Made by a program: the position numbers and the translations under genes. The notes below the pieces were generated by a model. It was not told the origin of the DNA. It saw only the letters and a list, made by a program, of their open reading frames with translations, and made no database searches. A stretch of 64,000 nucleotides of DNA from Acanthosepion esculentum (lineage: Eukaryota; Mollusca; Cephalopoda; Sepiida; Sepiidae): the NCBI GenBank assembly GCA_964036315.1, contig OZ038496.1:19724685-19788684 (forward strand), read 5' to 3'. Of the stretch, positions 21,865 to 32,469 are shown in pieces (position 1 is the stretch's first letter; each line of letters starts with the position of its first letter).

Positions 21865-22565
21865 TCTACCTTCAAACAATGTGAACTTTGGCTCAAAAAA
21901 CCCTTTTGATATTTTCCCTAATCAACTCCCAGTCCAAATTCCATTACATACCACAATCCTTTTCCCAACCTCTCTTCCCCCTATCCTATGCTCCCCAAAA
22001 CCTCTTCACCCAAATATTTCCGATTCTTCACCATTGTTCTCCTGATATACCATGGAAAAGATAATGCCAGCAACTGTGAATAGATGGGTATGGGAGGTAT
22101 TTATGAGAGAGTCAAGTCACTATCTCTTGTATGACTGCTGATGTCTTTGTCACCAAACTTTCCATTATCGAATAGCATTCTTGCAGTCTGTTGGCAAGGG
22201 ATGGGCAAAGAAGTAAAAAGCGTGGGTGGCTACCAGAAAGTGAGGTTGAAGGCTGCAGGCTGTGCCTGCAAGTTGCTGGAATTAGTGATGTAGCAGGAGA
22301 GAGAAAGGGTGTGTTGGTGCATTAAGATCAAGGCAAACAAACAGGGCAGGGACAATATTTACAAAAAGAGCATCAATATAGGATCATGGGGACATTTGTG
22401 ACAGGTACAATGTATATCGATCAATACTTACAAACCTTTCAGGATCCTGGAAAATTAACTAATTTGTAAGCTGGGCCAGCCTTACGTACTGTCAGACAAA
22501 AACAATTAAAACCAATTTTTGTGAGGCCCCAGATTCATAGCCAAGGTCTGAAGAATCTTAGTGAT
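21865..22565. other. anonymous DNA
   Basis: No gene or repeat recognised. 22190-22330 is somewhat G-rich on the plus strand. Confidence 0.45.
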
Positions 22566-22573
22566 AGTCTATA

Positions 22574-23040
22574 TCAGTGTCCCTCAACCAGTATTTCCCA
22601 GAACCCTTGAGTTCTGCAAGAGGTTGCTAGTGATTCCATGAGAAATAATGTTAAATAAGTTGATGCATTTTTAATAATTTTGGTTTATTTTTATATTCAT
22701 AACTTTACTATGCATGTATGGCATATTGTTGGAAAATCCTTGGTTATTACATAAAGGCCTCAACCTCTTACATTATTTAATATGTCTATATAGCATCAGT
22801 GTGCAATTGCCTTCACTGGTTAGTAGGTAAAACCTGTACATGCGGGTTCATGTATTATTAACTCACTTCAGTACAGAACATATGCAGGGTGTCCATATAT
22901 TATGTTTACCATGTGAATTATGATACAAATATAAAAAAGTTAGATATTAATAATGGTATACAATAATTTTTATGCAGGAGTTTCCTGAGGCATGAAAACT
23001 GTTTCAAGGGTTCCTCAAGGATAAAAAGAATTGATAAATA
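22574..23040. mobile_element. possible non-autonomous hAT-like element
   Basis: The left end CAGTGTCCCTCAACCAG, followed by AGAACCCTTGAG, resembles the reverse complement of the right end, which carries TTCAAGGGTTCCTCAAGG and TTGATAAATACT. hAT-family ends often carry such CAG...-type terminal repeats. I found no convincing 8 bp target duplication and no transposase, so this is tentative. Confidence 0.35.
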
Positions 23041-23044
23041 CTCC

Positions 23045-23930
23045 TTTCTATTATATAAAAAAAGAACTGATTCTCTGTCCGTCACACACTGTCTACAAGT
23101 GACTTTGCATTCCCGTATGTCATGGATTTGCGCATGTCTTATGACTTGCATATACTTGTCCTGTTTTATGTACACACAAGCACACATACATCCAGACATA
23201 ATTTGTTTGAGTTTGAAATAACGCATTGGAATAATGCATTTCCCTCTCACACGCTCTGGACAACCTCTATCTTGGGCTGAGCAATAAAATCATCAAGTCG
23301 GAGAAAAGAAAAAATTCTTTAAACTCTAAAAAAAACTCTGATAACTACAAGATTTTATTGGAAATTATTCAGAAATAAACAATTATTTTTTAATGGTATC
23401 TTTTTAATTTTGAAGGAATATTTTCTCTTAGTGAATTTACACATGTACCAGCAACTTGGATGAAATTGAAATTGACATCTATATTTCAAGGGGTAATTTC
23501 CCTTTTTGTTTGGTAACAGCCCCTAGGTGACAGGAAAAGAGCATAAGCTGCCCTTTTGAGATCATTTTTATGACTCCTGTATTTAAACTGAGTATATTTT
23601 CTAATAAATGCAGTATTTTAATTTGTCAAATAATTTAAATTTGAAATTTGATCATCTTGCAACCAATGAAGCAAAGGGTATTGAACCAGTTCATTAAAAG
23701 CCGACCACTATTGGTGAAAAGCAGTATCTTTATTATTATTATTATTATAAGAAATTGGTTGCTTTTTAAAATAAATATAATATATATTAAATATAATAGG
23801 ATTTGAGTTAAAAATGTTGTATTGTCCCAAAATACTTAGTCATTTGAAATGAATGTTCTCTCAACCCTGGCATGATGAAATTGCGTTAGTCTCAAGCCTT
23901 GGTTGTTGTTTTTAAATCATCATCATCATT
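23045..23930. other. anonymous A+T-rich DNA
   Basis: Contains a short (TTA)n run at about 23731-23748 and otherwise nothing recognisable. The 110-codon minus frame at 22918-23250 has no known motif. Confidence 0.4.
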
Positions 23931-23934
23931 ATCC

Positions 23935-24150
23935 ACCCCATGATCAAGTGTGATTGTAGGGATGCTGACCAGTTCTCTCTACATATCTGGGTTGAAAGCT
24001 GGAGAGGTATTCATTCATATGAAATGTGTCTTGGACATGTTGAGCTGATGAAGCCCAAACCACAACTGATATCCTCCAACTACAAGGCTCACTTTGGTGG
24101 AACTCTCTACTCTGCATGTTGTCTTGGAAGCCCTCTGTCCAGCAATTCTA
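23935..24150 (+). repeat. dispersed repeat C, copy 2
   Basis: GGGATGCTGACCAG, the GGGTTGAAAGCTGGAGAGG block and TATTCATTCATATG match the minus strand of 9680-9965. The frame at 23940-24230 is not supported as a gene. Confidence 0.55.
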
Positions 24151-24164
24151 GCCCTTTCTATCAT

Positions 24165-24440
24165 CCAGTTCACACACCTACCTGCTCTTTTGAACAAGAA
24201 TATAGGTTTATTTCATTGTTCTCTGTTTAGGATCAGGTTTCCGGTTCATTCTAAAGTCTACTCCAATTCTGTACTTCTAACGTCTCCATCTGAAATTTTA
24301 TTTACTAATTATTTTTTTTAGTTTTTCTTTTTCCTTCAATAGGTTTGCCTATCATCTGGTCTTTTGAACGGGCATATAAGTTTATTCCTTGTTCCCTGTT
24401 TAGATCAGGTTTCCAGTTCCTTCTAAAATCTTTTCATTTT
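24165..24440 (+). repeat. direct duplication of a ~90 bp segment
   Basis: 24178-24262 and 24347-24435 are similar: TCTTTTGAACAAGAATATAG versus TCTTTTGAACGGGCATATAA, then GTTCTCTGTTTAGGATCAGG versus GTTCCCTGTTTAGATCAGGT. They are separated by ~170 bp. Confidence 0.65.
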
Positions 24441-24444
24441 CTTT

Positions 24445-25000
24445 CAATCCCAGTAGCCACTTGTCTTAGTGGCATTATTGCCTTGCTTGATGAAGTGATT
24501 TAAAAAAATGTTCTAAACAGGATTACATCACCAAGTTGTGTTATTTTTATCCAGTAGATTTTAAGAACCCAGCCCTTTCTGAAGGATGATGTTGACTGGT
24601 CCATGTCTTTTTTTGATGACATTTATCAAGCCACTTTTGTCAAGGTTAATCATTCCATTTTAAGTTGACAAATTAAAAACCTGGAAATAGTTGCTTGAAT
24701 GTTTTGTTCTTTTTTTCCCCCCCTTACCATCCCTTCTCTTCCTGAGGTACCACATATCCCATTTGTATTCCGGCCGATGCATTTCTCTCTCTCTCTGTTC
24801 CACCCACTCTTCTAACCACTTGACTAACTAACATTACTCTTTCCTTTTGTATGGGTGTAACAATCTGAAAATGTCCTTGGAAACCAACAAACAAGTTCTG
24901 AAAAGCTACATAATATCTCATCGTCTATATGAACTATATACTAGCAGTGAATGCTCAACTATTTCCAGACAGAGACTTCAAATAAATGACAAAAATCTTA
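24445..25000. other. anonymous DNA
   Basis: No gene or repeat recognised. Confidence 0.4.
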
Positions 25001-25004
25001 TTCA

Positions 25005-25225
25005 GAATACCATGGGCAGAGCATGTGAGAAAAAAAGGAAGTCTTTAGAAAAATAGGAACTACAAAGAAACTGCTGTTTACAGTCAAAAAGAGACATCTG
25101 AAATTTTTGGAACACATAATGAGGAAAGAAAGCTTGGAAAATTTAACATTCATAAGGTAGAGTGAAAGTAAAAGAAGCAGAAGAAAACAGCAAGTTATTT
25201 AAACAATTTTGAGTAAAGAGATGAG
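25005..25225 (+). pseudogene. RTE-type LINE C-terminal fragment
   Basis: With frameshifts it reads PWAEHVRKK, then LLFTVKKRHLKFLEHIMRKE and SLENLTFI. This corresponds to the WTEHVSN...KRKLIL...LKFLGDIMRKD...LENL region of the copy at 17755-18142. It is a short, stop-containing relic. Confidence 0.75.
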
Positions 25226-25227
25226 AG

Positions 25228-25492
25228 AATAGCTGACCTGGTTTTGACATTGGATATCAGCTGACCTGGTTTTGACATTGAATTTTCAGCTGACCTGGTT
25301 TTGACATTAGATTTCAATTGACCTGTTTTTGACATTGGATATTCAGCTGACCTAGTTTTGACATTGATTTTAGCTAAGTTGCTTTTGACATTTCATATCA
25401 GCTCTCCTGGTTTTGATATTAGTCAGCCTTGTTTTGACATTGCATATCAATTGACCTTGTTTTGATAATAGATATCAGCTGGCCTGGTTTTG
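25228..25492 (+). repeat. ~28-30 bp minisatellite
   Basis: About nine imperfect copies of CAGCTGACCTGGTTTTGACA plus an ATTGGATAT-like spacer. The first copies are almost identical and later ones drift. It begins right after the RTE fragment. A short frame cannot be maintained through it. Confidence 0.9.
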
Positions 25493-25499
25493 TTAGAGA

Positions 25500-26175
25500 T
25501 TTTATAAAATACTCACTTGAATGTTTTCATTTGAAGCCATTTAAGGAAAATTAAATTGAAATTCAAAGAGTTAAACATTGTTAGAAGCAAATCATTAACA
25601 GTTCTCTTGCTTTCATCATATCATCTCTGCCTGTACAAGACAGGTAACTAATAAAAACAAGATAGAGGAAACGTTTAAATAATAAAAGAGAACCTGATGA
25701 TTTTCCTCTCTTTGAGTTGGATTTCTAATTAATTTCAATCAAGGTAAAAAATAAAGTCAACAAACTGCTAGCCTGAAAGCTGGAAACATAAAATTGATAT
25801 TAATTAATTTAATCCAAGTTTTGCGTACCAATTTAAGTTTCACTCGTGCCAAAGAGAAAAGGTGTTAATGATTATCTTACTGGCAATTATTTACATTTCA
25901 CTTAACAAAATTAGAACTTGAGGCCATTTTCCTTTTTTTTATTATTTTTGTTTAATTTCTGTAAACACAAATCTGTTCAAATTGTACATCTTTAAAATAT
26001 ATGAATCAAGGCATTTAAATTTAATTTATTAAAGTTGTTTAAGTTTCAGTGTCAGCTGACAGTGATTTTGGAGTGGTTAGTGCATTGAAAAAAAGAATCC
26101 CAACATATAGTTTAATTTCTGCTGCTTGTATCAATATTCAAAACACTTCTTTTATGTGCTATCTTGAATTAGGAG
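25500..26175. other. anonymous A+T-rich DNA
   Basis: Nothing recognisable. Confidence 0.4.
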
Positions 26176-26179
26176 ATGG

Positions 26180-26246
26180 AAAGTCATGGCTCTCCACAAC
26201 TTCCTATACTTTGTAGCTCTCAGTATTGTCTGCTTACTGTCTCTCT
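26180..26246 (-). repeat. RTE 3'-end fragment
   Basis: On the minus strand the end GTTGTGGAGAGCCATGAC matches the RTE 3' end seen at 31953-31975 and 62905-62925. It abuts a LINE 3' end, so two retroelement tails lie side by side. Confidence 0.55.
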
Positions 26247-26247
26247 T

Positions 26248-26575
26248 GGGCATTAAAGCCACTAAGATGCAAGGGATTACTGAGTGTTAGAGAATATGAG
26301 GAAAATGCCATTAAGGAGAGAGAACAATAAAAGAATAAGAATTAAGAAGGCAGAAGATAACAATTGAGATTGTATTTAATTTTTTGAAGATCAAAGTTGA
26401 CTGGGAAACATGGAGCTGGAAGAGAGTTCCACAAGCAAGAACTGCAATAAAAGAAACTGTTAGCAATTAACTTATTGTTACAGTTATCAGCCAATTCAAC
26501 TGTAAAATGTTGAGACCTTGCCAGGTATCTAGTATTGTGCTTAAAGTCATAAAGTCTAGGTATCATAGAGGAAAG
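26248..26575 (-). pseudogene. LINE 3' end, Jockey/CR1-type ORF2 C-terminus
   Basis: The minus frame at 26342-26566 reads IPRLYDFKHNTRYLARSQHF and CLWNSLPAPCFPVNFDLQKI, closely parallel to the copy at 35445-36030. The tail has the family's GTAATCCCTTGCATCTTAG motif. It is truncated in the reverse-transcriptase domain. Confidence 0.8.
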
Positions 26576-26579
26576 TAAT

Positions 26580-27435
26580 ATTTATTTTGAAAATATAAAA
26601 ATGTTGCACAAGGCCAAGAGGAGGTATAGGGAATGCTGATCTTCAATCTGTCTTATCTTAAAATTAGCTAGCAATGGTTACTGACCCAAATATACAACAC
26701 TATTCCTTACACTGAAACAACACATTCTTCACTTACCATTCTTATTACAGCCACCATAATACCTCAAAGTCTCTATGAAGTCCTAACTAGTTCCCATATG
26801 TAAAATTTTTCTGTGTGCCGGAGGAATAAAAAATAATTTCACTATAGAGAAAAGTTCATAAGAATGATTACCATGAGAATATTTATAAAAAAAGGCACAG
26901 GAAAGCTACATTTACCTGTTTTAGAAGCTCTTTTATTAGGTTAGTAAATAATTTATGATGGAATATTTATTAGTACTTTTTAATTCAGGGCACCTTTTTT
27001 AACATATGCTACAGGCTCCATACTAGCTTAATCCAACTCTGCTTTTAGGATTGGTTGGCTGATGCAGTACTGAGTGAAACTGTGTCATGCAGGATCTTAA
27101 AAGTTAATCTTATCAATGGTCTGAATCTCCTCCCTTTCAAATGAAAATTTATCTTTGGGAAAATCTTGAAGTCACTCAAATGTTAACTGAAATAGGAGTT
27201 TGACAAATCTGGGTGATACACTGTTTTACCAAAAAAAAATAAATAAATAAACTCCAGAAGCTGTCTTTGTGAATGTGGCACAATACACAAGTTTACTCAA
27301 TGACATCTTGCTGCCAACAAAGTAATCTTATTGGAGAGTGTTTATACATGTGCAGTCATGTCCTCTTCTGATTGCATAAGGCCTTCACAACTGAGTCTTC
27401 AGATACTCAAAATGACTGGAACTTTTCTGGATGAA
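26580..27435. other. anonymous A+T-rich DNA
   Basis: No gene or repeat recognised. Confidence 0.4.
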
Positions 27436-27442
27436 CTTTGTA

Positions 27443-28221
27443 CGGGTTGAGTATCCTTTATTCGAAATTCCAAAATCTGAAAGTTTTCCAGGTTCTGACA
27501 TGACTTGTCACAAATGGAAAATTTCAGAACACAATATGGCTACCTGTAGCATGATTATTGTGTTACAGCATTACAAATAAAATGCTTACTTTTTTACAGT
27601 TTTCATTACATTTTTAACTATAATCAGAATCCATGTTTTGTTTTCATACAAATGCAGTACCTGTATGCAATTGTAACATTTTAATCAAAACAATCTCGTT
27701 GGTAGAGGCTAATAGTTTACTGAATTTTCCTACTCACACTCGCAGTGATGTTATTGATGATGTACCCTCTCCCTCCAGTTTCTCACACCTGATGTTGAAG
27801 TAGTGTTTGGTGTTGCATTTATATATTTTTTATAAGTAGGGATCATGTTTTTATGTACACGGTACAGAAAGGACAAAATATTATTTTTACGTGAAATCTT
27901 AATTTCATTACTTAAAAATCTGTGTGAGGATTACAGGACTCTGGTGTCATTACCTGTGTTTGTATGTAGACAAAATTTATTAAATTTTATATAAAACTAC
28001 TTCCAGGGTATTTATATAAAATTAACTCCAGGGTATATGTATAAGATGTGTTATGAAATGTAAAGGAATATTGGGTTTATACTTGGGTTCCATTCCCAAG
28101 CTGCCCTATTTTATAGATGCTATATACAAATTAAACAGCCTGTATTCAAAAATCAGAAAAAACATCTGTAAACTAAAGCATTTCCGGTCCCAAGAATTTC
28201 AGATAAAGGATTTTCAACCTG
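27443..28221. mobile_element. pogo/Tigger-type element resembling MER2
   Basis: The left end is CGGGTTGAGTATCCTTTATT, followed by CGAAATTCCAAAATCTGAAA. The right end, read in reverse, is CAGGTTGAAAATCCTTTATC followed by TGAAATTCTTGGGACC. TA flanks both ends (27441-27442 and 28222-28223), as expected for a Tc1/mariner/pogo target. The right portion (ATGTATAAGATGTGTTATG, then ACTTGGGTTCCATTCCCAAG) resembles my recollection of vertebrate MER2, a pogo/Tigger-derived family. The copy is 779 bp with no recognisable transposase, so it is non-autonomous or decayed. Confidence 0.75.
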
Positions 28222-28284
28222 TACAAGAATTTTGTCTGAGAAGCAGTTTCAAATCACCAGGGATGAAAGTTGCTCTGAAAAATG

Positions 28285-28450
28285 AAATATGATGATATTT
28301 TATTTTTACATATCAACAACGATATTGGGGAAAAATTTATGACAAAGTGGGAAAAGTTTTCTTGTGACACGTTTCGTCACTTAGGACTTCATCAGACTAA
28401 ATTTGTTATGTTGGTGTGCCTACACATGCACATGAAAAATTATATATATT
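28285..28450 (+). repeat. Penelope-like terminal repeat, copy 1
   Basis: It shares its full length with 34640-34800 (+), 52845-53000 (+), 61565-61740 (+) and the reverse complement of 35230-35400. Landmarks are GGGAAAAATTTATGACAAAG, TTTCTTGTGACACGTTTCG and GACTTCATCAGACTAAA. The copy at 34640-35400 flanks a GIY-YIG endonuclease relic, so I assign these to a Penelope-like element. On the minus strand it holds a hammerhead-like core (28364-28398). Confidence 0.65.
28364..28398 (-). ncRNA. candidate hammerhead ribozyme core
   Basis: Minus strand, 5' to 3': CTGATGA (28395-28389), a short stem-loop in which GTC can pair with GAC, then GAAAC (28375-28371) and GTGTC ending at 28366. These are the invariant CUGANGA and GAAA blocks and a UH-type cleavage site. 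Hammerheads with very short helix III are known in Penelope-like element terminal repeats. Helix I pairing is weak here and activity is unproven. Confidence 0.5.
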
Positions 28451-28454
28451 TTTT

Positions 28455-29370
28455 TTTTTTAATGTAGCTGATTTCATTGTCAATTGTTATCTAGCCGATG
28501 TCCTCCTGATTATGCTTTTCTCTTCATGCTCATTATTAATGTTTCTGTTCCTATCCACATATCCACTACAAAATTGTACATTTTTGCTTCAACGTCAAAA
28601 AAGGAAAACCATTTTTAAACATCTCATCAGGTGGGAAATCACAATGTTACTAAAAACTTTTATTATTCAGAAATACAGTTATCGAAGCAAATATCACCTA
28701 CTTCTGTCCTTTGGAAATTTTCATAAAAGGTATTCTAGAATTTATATGTGGAGATGGAAGGGAATCTAAGCCATTAGTAATTGTGGTTGAAAAAAAAGCT
28801 GTGATCTTACTGCTCCTTCTTCTACACTTATATATATCAGTTGTTTACCTTTCAGTGAGTCTTATCAGAAGCTATAGATTCACTCAAATGTATATTTCTA
28901 GTTTGTTTATAAGAAATCTCGATTAATTTTCTCCCTTCTTTCCTCATCTTGCTTCCTGTGAATATTGCCTGCAAAAGTAATCTTAGGTAGAATACAAACA
29001 GCTGGAAACACAGTCCCAAATCATTTTTGCATGTTGAGTGTTGGAAACTTGGTCTCCAGTGGCTTACATTTAAGCTAAATATTGATAGCCAGCTTGCAAA
29101 ATGGCCAACATTTATTCACAAGTAGTCTCAATTTTAATGGCAGAATTGGTGAAAAAAAAAAAGTTTCTCTATTCAAGATTTTTAATTTTTTCAGTTTTAA
29201 TTCTTTTTCTTAAAGGTTCCTTAAATTATTCTTCTCTTCATTACTCAGTGGACCTTATCTTTAGACAAGATGTACATTTATTTCTAAATATATTTACTTA
29301 CATGTGTCTATATTTCTATCCCATTCTATCAATTTGCAGTATAAACCATAGGTTGGGTCTGTAGGTGTTG
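28455..29370. other. anonymous A+T-rich DNA
   Basis: Overlapping frames of 60-117 codons (28416-29364) are rich in Phe, Leu and Ile, and no domain was recognised. Some sequence after 28455 may be internal Penelope DNA. Confidence 0.35.
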
Positions 29371-29377
29371 AAGAAAC

Positions 29378-29560
29378 ATATGTGTATATATGCATATGCA
29401 TATATACACATACATATAGGCATACGCATATGCATATATACACATACAGAAACAAGCATAAATATATCAAGCCACACAGCAACGTAAAAAGTAAACAAAC
29501 CAAATATAAATATATATACATACATACACATACACACATATATATAAACTGAAACGTACA
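29378..29560. repeat. TATG/CATA alternating purine-pyrimidine tract with palindrome
   Basis: 29379-29412 is a perfect 34 bp palindrome centred on ATATGCATATGCATAT. A second diverged copy follows at about 29425-29455, and CATA repeats continue to 29560. Such DNA can extrude cruciforms or adopt Z-form, and the translated frames here are meaningless. Confidence 0.8.
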
Positions 29561-29599
29561 AACGTTTATTCCAACTTAATTTCAATAAAAACAAAATAA

Positions 29600-30013
29600 A
29601 TAGAATAACATATGTATTTTTTCTTTTTTCCTCAGTAATTTTATAATTTTAAACTTAATAGAGATTAAATTTAAATTTTAAAATGGGTAATTTTTAATTT
29701 CAAATTTTCATCATATAATTTAATACTTATTAGTTAGAATCAATTCTATTTTAGTCTAACCCCAACATTAAGGCATTAAATAACCTTAGTTCGTTGTCAA
29801 GTTTTTGAATTCTCATATACTTCTATTTTGATTGGTCATTCCAGCTTGCGTAACAGCGTTTCCCCTTGCAGGGGTGGTTAATTGATTTGAACCTTTTAAA
29901 ACCCTTTATTCTATATTCAACATTATCACTTGATAAGACACCAGAGGTGTTGAAACAAAATGGCTATTTTTGTAGTGATTTTCTAACATATTTATGTTAT
30001 AATTTTCGAATAA

Positions 30014-30015
<2 letters not shown>
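29600..30015. other. anonymous A+T-rich DNA
   Basis: Nothing recognisable. Confidence 0.4.

Positions 30016-30017
<2 letters not shown>

Positions 30018-30056
<39 letters not shown>
30018..30056. repeat. (TA)n microsatellite
   Basis: Pure TA run, followed within 50 bp by a C-run and a CA-run at 30103-30124. Confidence 0.95.
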
Positions 30057-30059
<3 letters not shown>

Positions 30060-30129
30060 TTTTTTTAAATAATATGGACCTTACTTTTATTTTATATTAT
30101 TCCCCCCCCCCCACACACACACACCAATT

Positions 30130-31020
30130 AATATGTTGCTACATTTGTGTTATATACTGTACCTACGAACACTACTGGGTATGTCCCAAAACTCATAAAT
30201 ACGTTGAACACTATTGTAAGTGGGAGTAATATACTATCTAAGTAGTCCACCACTAGCAGTGGTTTACCTACTTCATGACGCTGGCGAGTATTGTATTTTG
30301 TTGATGTTATAAAGATTACGATTTCATTTCCAACCTCCATTTTGGTTCTTCCTCCTTCATTAACCTCTCCTACTCCTAGGTTACAATTATTCAGATATGT
30401 TTGTTTCATTTGATTGTATTTGATTTTGGAAATGAGAAATATTTCTTGATCTTCTGAACAATTCCTCTTTTGCTATTTAATTACTATTTTTATCTATCTA
30501 TCTATCTAATTCTTTTCCCCTATCTATCTGTCTCTCAGTATTGGATTGGATTTGATATCCTTTTAATGTCAATTTCATTAGACTTATTCATAAAATGAAC
30601 CAAGGAAAAAAATTGAAAGCAAGAAATCGCTTATGTGACTCTAATAAATCTTTATTAGTTTGAAGAGCATCCAAAGACACAGACACATATAAACTGTGTG
30701 GATTGTTAATCTGTGAATAAAAACATGGGACAAGATTGACAGGTCAACAGGTTCAGTAAAGAAGAATGTTCTGGAATGTGGAATCTAAAAAGAAATAAAT
30801 TAATTAAATAATTTGAGTATGTAAATAATTCATATCTATAGAAGCATTGTAGAAGAATGTATTATTTTTGTGTGTGTTTTTAATTTTATATGTAGAAGAA
30901 TGTATTAGAAATGAATAGATTGAGCAATTGGAATATCAAGATAATTCCTCCTCAGTTATGGGCCATGCGTGATACACACTTAGGCATTCATGTAGACCAG
31001 TTGCTATCCAAGGCTACAGA
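30130..31020. other. anonymous DNA with a short (ATCT)n run
   Basis: An ATCT run lies at about 30494-30530. No gene is supported; the minus frame at 30128-30409 lacks a known motif. Confidence 0.45.
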
Positions 31021-31024
31021 TCCC

Positions 31025-31182
31025 AATCTGTCTTGCTATTTACCCATAGCTGGGGGGGGGGGGAGAGAATAAGAGGATTCATACCTTTCTTAAGGGTATT
31101 AGCACCTAAGTGAATGTAATTGATTCAACTAGAATTTGGCTCCTCCGATTCCTCAATCCAAGCCTCTATTATTATGTTTAGT
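31025..31182 (-). repeat. 5S-tRNA family SINE, truncated
   Basis: On the minus strand a tRNA-like head (GGAGCCAAATTCTAG in the B-box region) is followed by the family body: CACTTAGGTGC, TAATACCCTTAAGAAAGG and CCCAGCTATGGGTAAATAG, interrupted by a G-run at 31051-31062. The 5S head is absent. Confidence 0.65.
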
Positions 31183-31184
31183 CA

Positions 31185-31550
31185 TTTGGGGAAATAGGTC
31201 AGGCACAGAAACTTTTCAGCATCTTCTCGTATGTTATTTTTAATTTATTTTGCTTAAATGTTGCGGTTAAGTTTTTTATTTAGTTTTTCTTGTGTTTTTA
31301 TAATTTTCTTTTCTGGATGTAAATTATGTAAAAATTGTCCAAATGTGTTGTGCATTCAAGTGCTTTCGGCTATAGTTTTAGCACTTAACAAGGATGATTT
31401 TATTTTTACTTTTAACTGAATGTATGGATTGTTTTACACATGCATCTAGAATTATAGGAATGTTTTATTTTCCAAACATGGTCAGCATATTTTGGCTGTG
31501 TTCATAGTTGATATTATTAAAGAATAATATTATTATGAAAAGAAGAAAAT
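31185..31550. other. anonymous DNA with a Penelope-like motif
   Basis: Near 31356-31400 the string AAGTGCTTTCGGCTATAG, with TAGCACTTAACAAGGATGA after it, resembles the hammerhead-bearing terminal repeats of Penelope-like elements (compare 36225-36265). Too degenerate to assign. Confidence 0.3.
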
Positions 31551-31554
31551 TATA

Positions 31555-31640
31555 AGAATACAAGAAAAATTAAATAAAAAACTTAACTGAAGTAACTTGT
31601 CAGTCGTTTTTAATGAAACTTGTATAAAAGAGGGTTTACT
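31555..31640. repeat. arm of fold-back repeat F
   Basis: ACAAGAAAAATTAAATAAAA through AATGAAACTTGTATAAAAGA matches the right arm (44274-44337) and the inverted left arm of the palindrome at 44165-44340. Only one arm is present here. Confidence 0.6.
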
Positions 31641-31654
31641 TCCTCTGAGTAATG

Positions 31655-32002
31655 AGGGAGTTATAAGGAAAAGAGAGACAGCTAAAATAGCTGAGGAAAG
31701 AGGGCTTGGAAAATCTAACACTTACAAGACATATAGAAGGCAAGAGAAACAATGAGTAAGCTACTTAAGTGAATGGATAGTAGAACAAGGACAAAGAAAG
31801 ATAGTAAAGAGTCAGAATTTACTTAAATCAACATAAAAGTGAAAGTTGTGGAGAACCGTAATCACCTAAATCCTGAAAGGATATGTTATATAAAAGAAGT
31901 ATATGGATAACAGAACAAGAGGCAAAAATGACTTAGAGCAACATAAAGGAGGAAGTTGTAGAGAGCCATGATCGTCTATGCCCTTAAATGACATCATATA
32001 AA
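31655..32002 (+). pseudogene. RTE-type LINE 3' end with internal duplication
   Basis: GGGCTTGGAAAATCTAACAC, then GAATGGATAGTAGAACAAGG and GAGAGCCATGATCGTCTATG, match the end of the copy at 17755-18142. The last ~110 bp occur twice: 31771-31880 and 31900-31995 both hold GGATAG(T/A)AGAACAAG and GTTGTGGAGAACC/GTTGTAGAGAGCC. The ORF is destroyed by stops. Confidence 0.75.
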
Positions 32003-32234
32003 TGAGGAGTTTGCTGGATAGGCAGATTAATCATCAGTTTCATGGGGTGTTTCATACAAATTAATTTAAATGTATGAAATTAAGTCATTAGATATTCTTG
32101 TTAATGATAATTGAAATTAATTAACGATTTTTCATCGATAGGATAATTAGATTTGTTACAGAATGAGAGAGGATTTTTGTCAACGTGTTTTATTTTCGTT
32201 GTGAACAGACAGTTGACCAAGTTATTCAAAAACA

Positions 32235-32462
32235 AAAAATATTCATTTTTTTCTTTCACTTTTCTTTTTCCTTTTCTTATCCTCTTTCTTTTTATATCTT
32301 TTTGTTCATCTCCGTTTCTTTCTTCCCTTCTTTCTTTTCCTTCCACCCTCTCTCCTTCCTGCCTTCCTTCTTTCTTTACTTATTTCCATTCCTTCCTTCT
32401 TTCTTTCTTTCTTTCTTTTCTTTCCTTCCTTTCTTCTTTGTTTCCCTCCTTTCTTCCATCCA
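32235..32462 (+). repeat. pyrimidine-rich low-complexity tract
   Basis: CTTT/TTCC-rich plus strand. It generates four overlapping Phe/Ser-rich or Lys/Glu-rich frames on the two strands, none of them genes. Confidence 0.85.
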
Positions 32463-32469
32463 GCCATAA

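Noticed and set aside
21674..22045. 123-codon hydrophobic frame that could look like a membrane protein
   Set aside because: First two thirds arise from T/C-rich low complexity; the rest has no motif.
28416..28769. 117-codon plus-strand frame
   Set aside because: Starts in a Penelope terminal repeat and a T-run; no domain.
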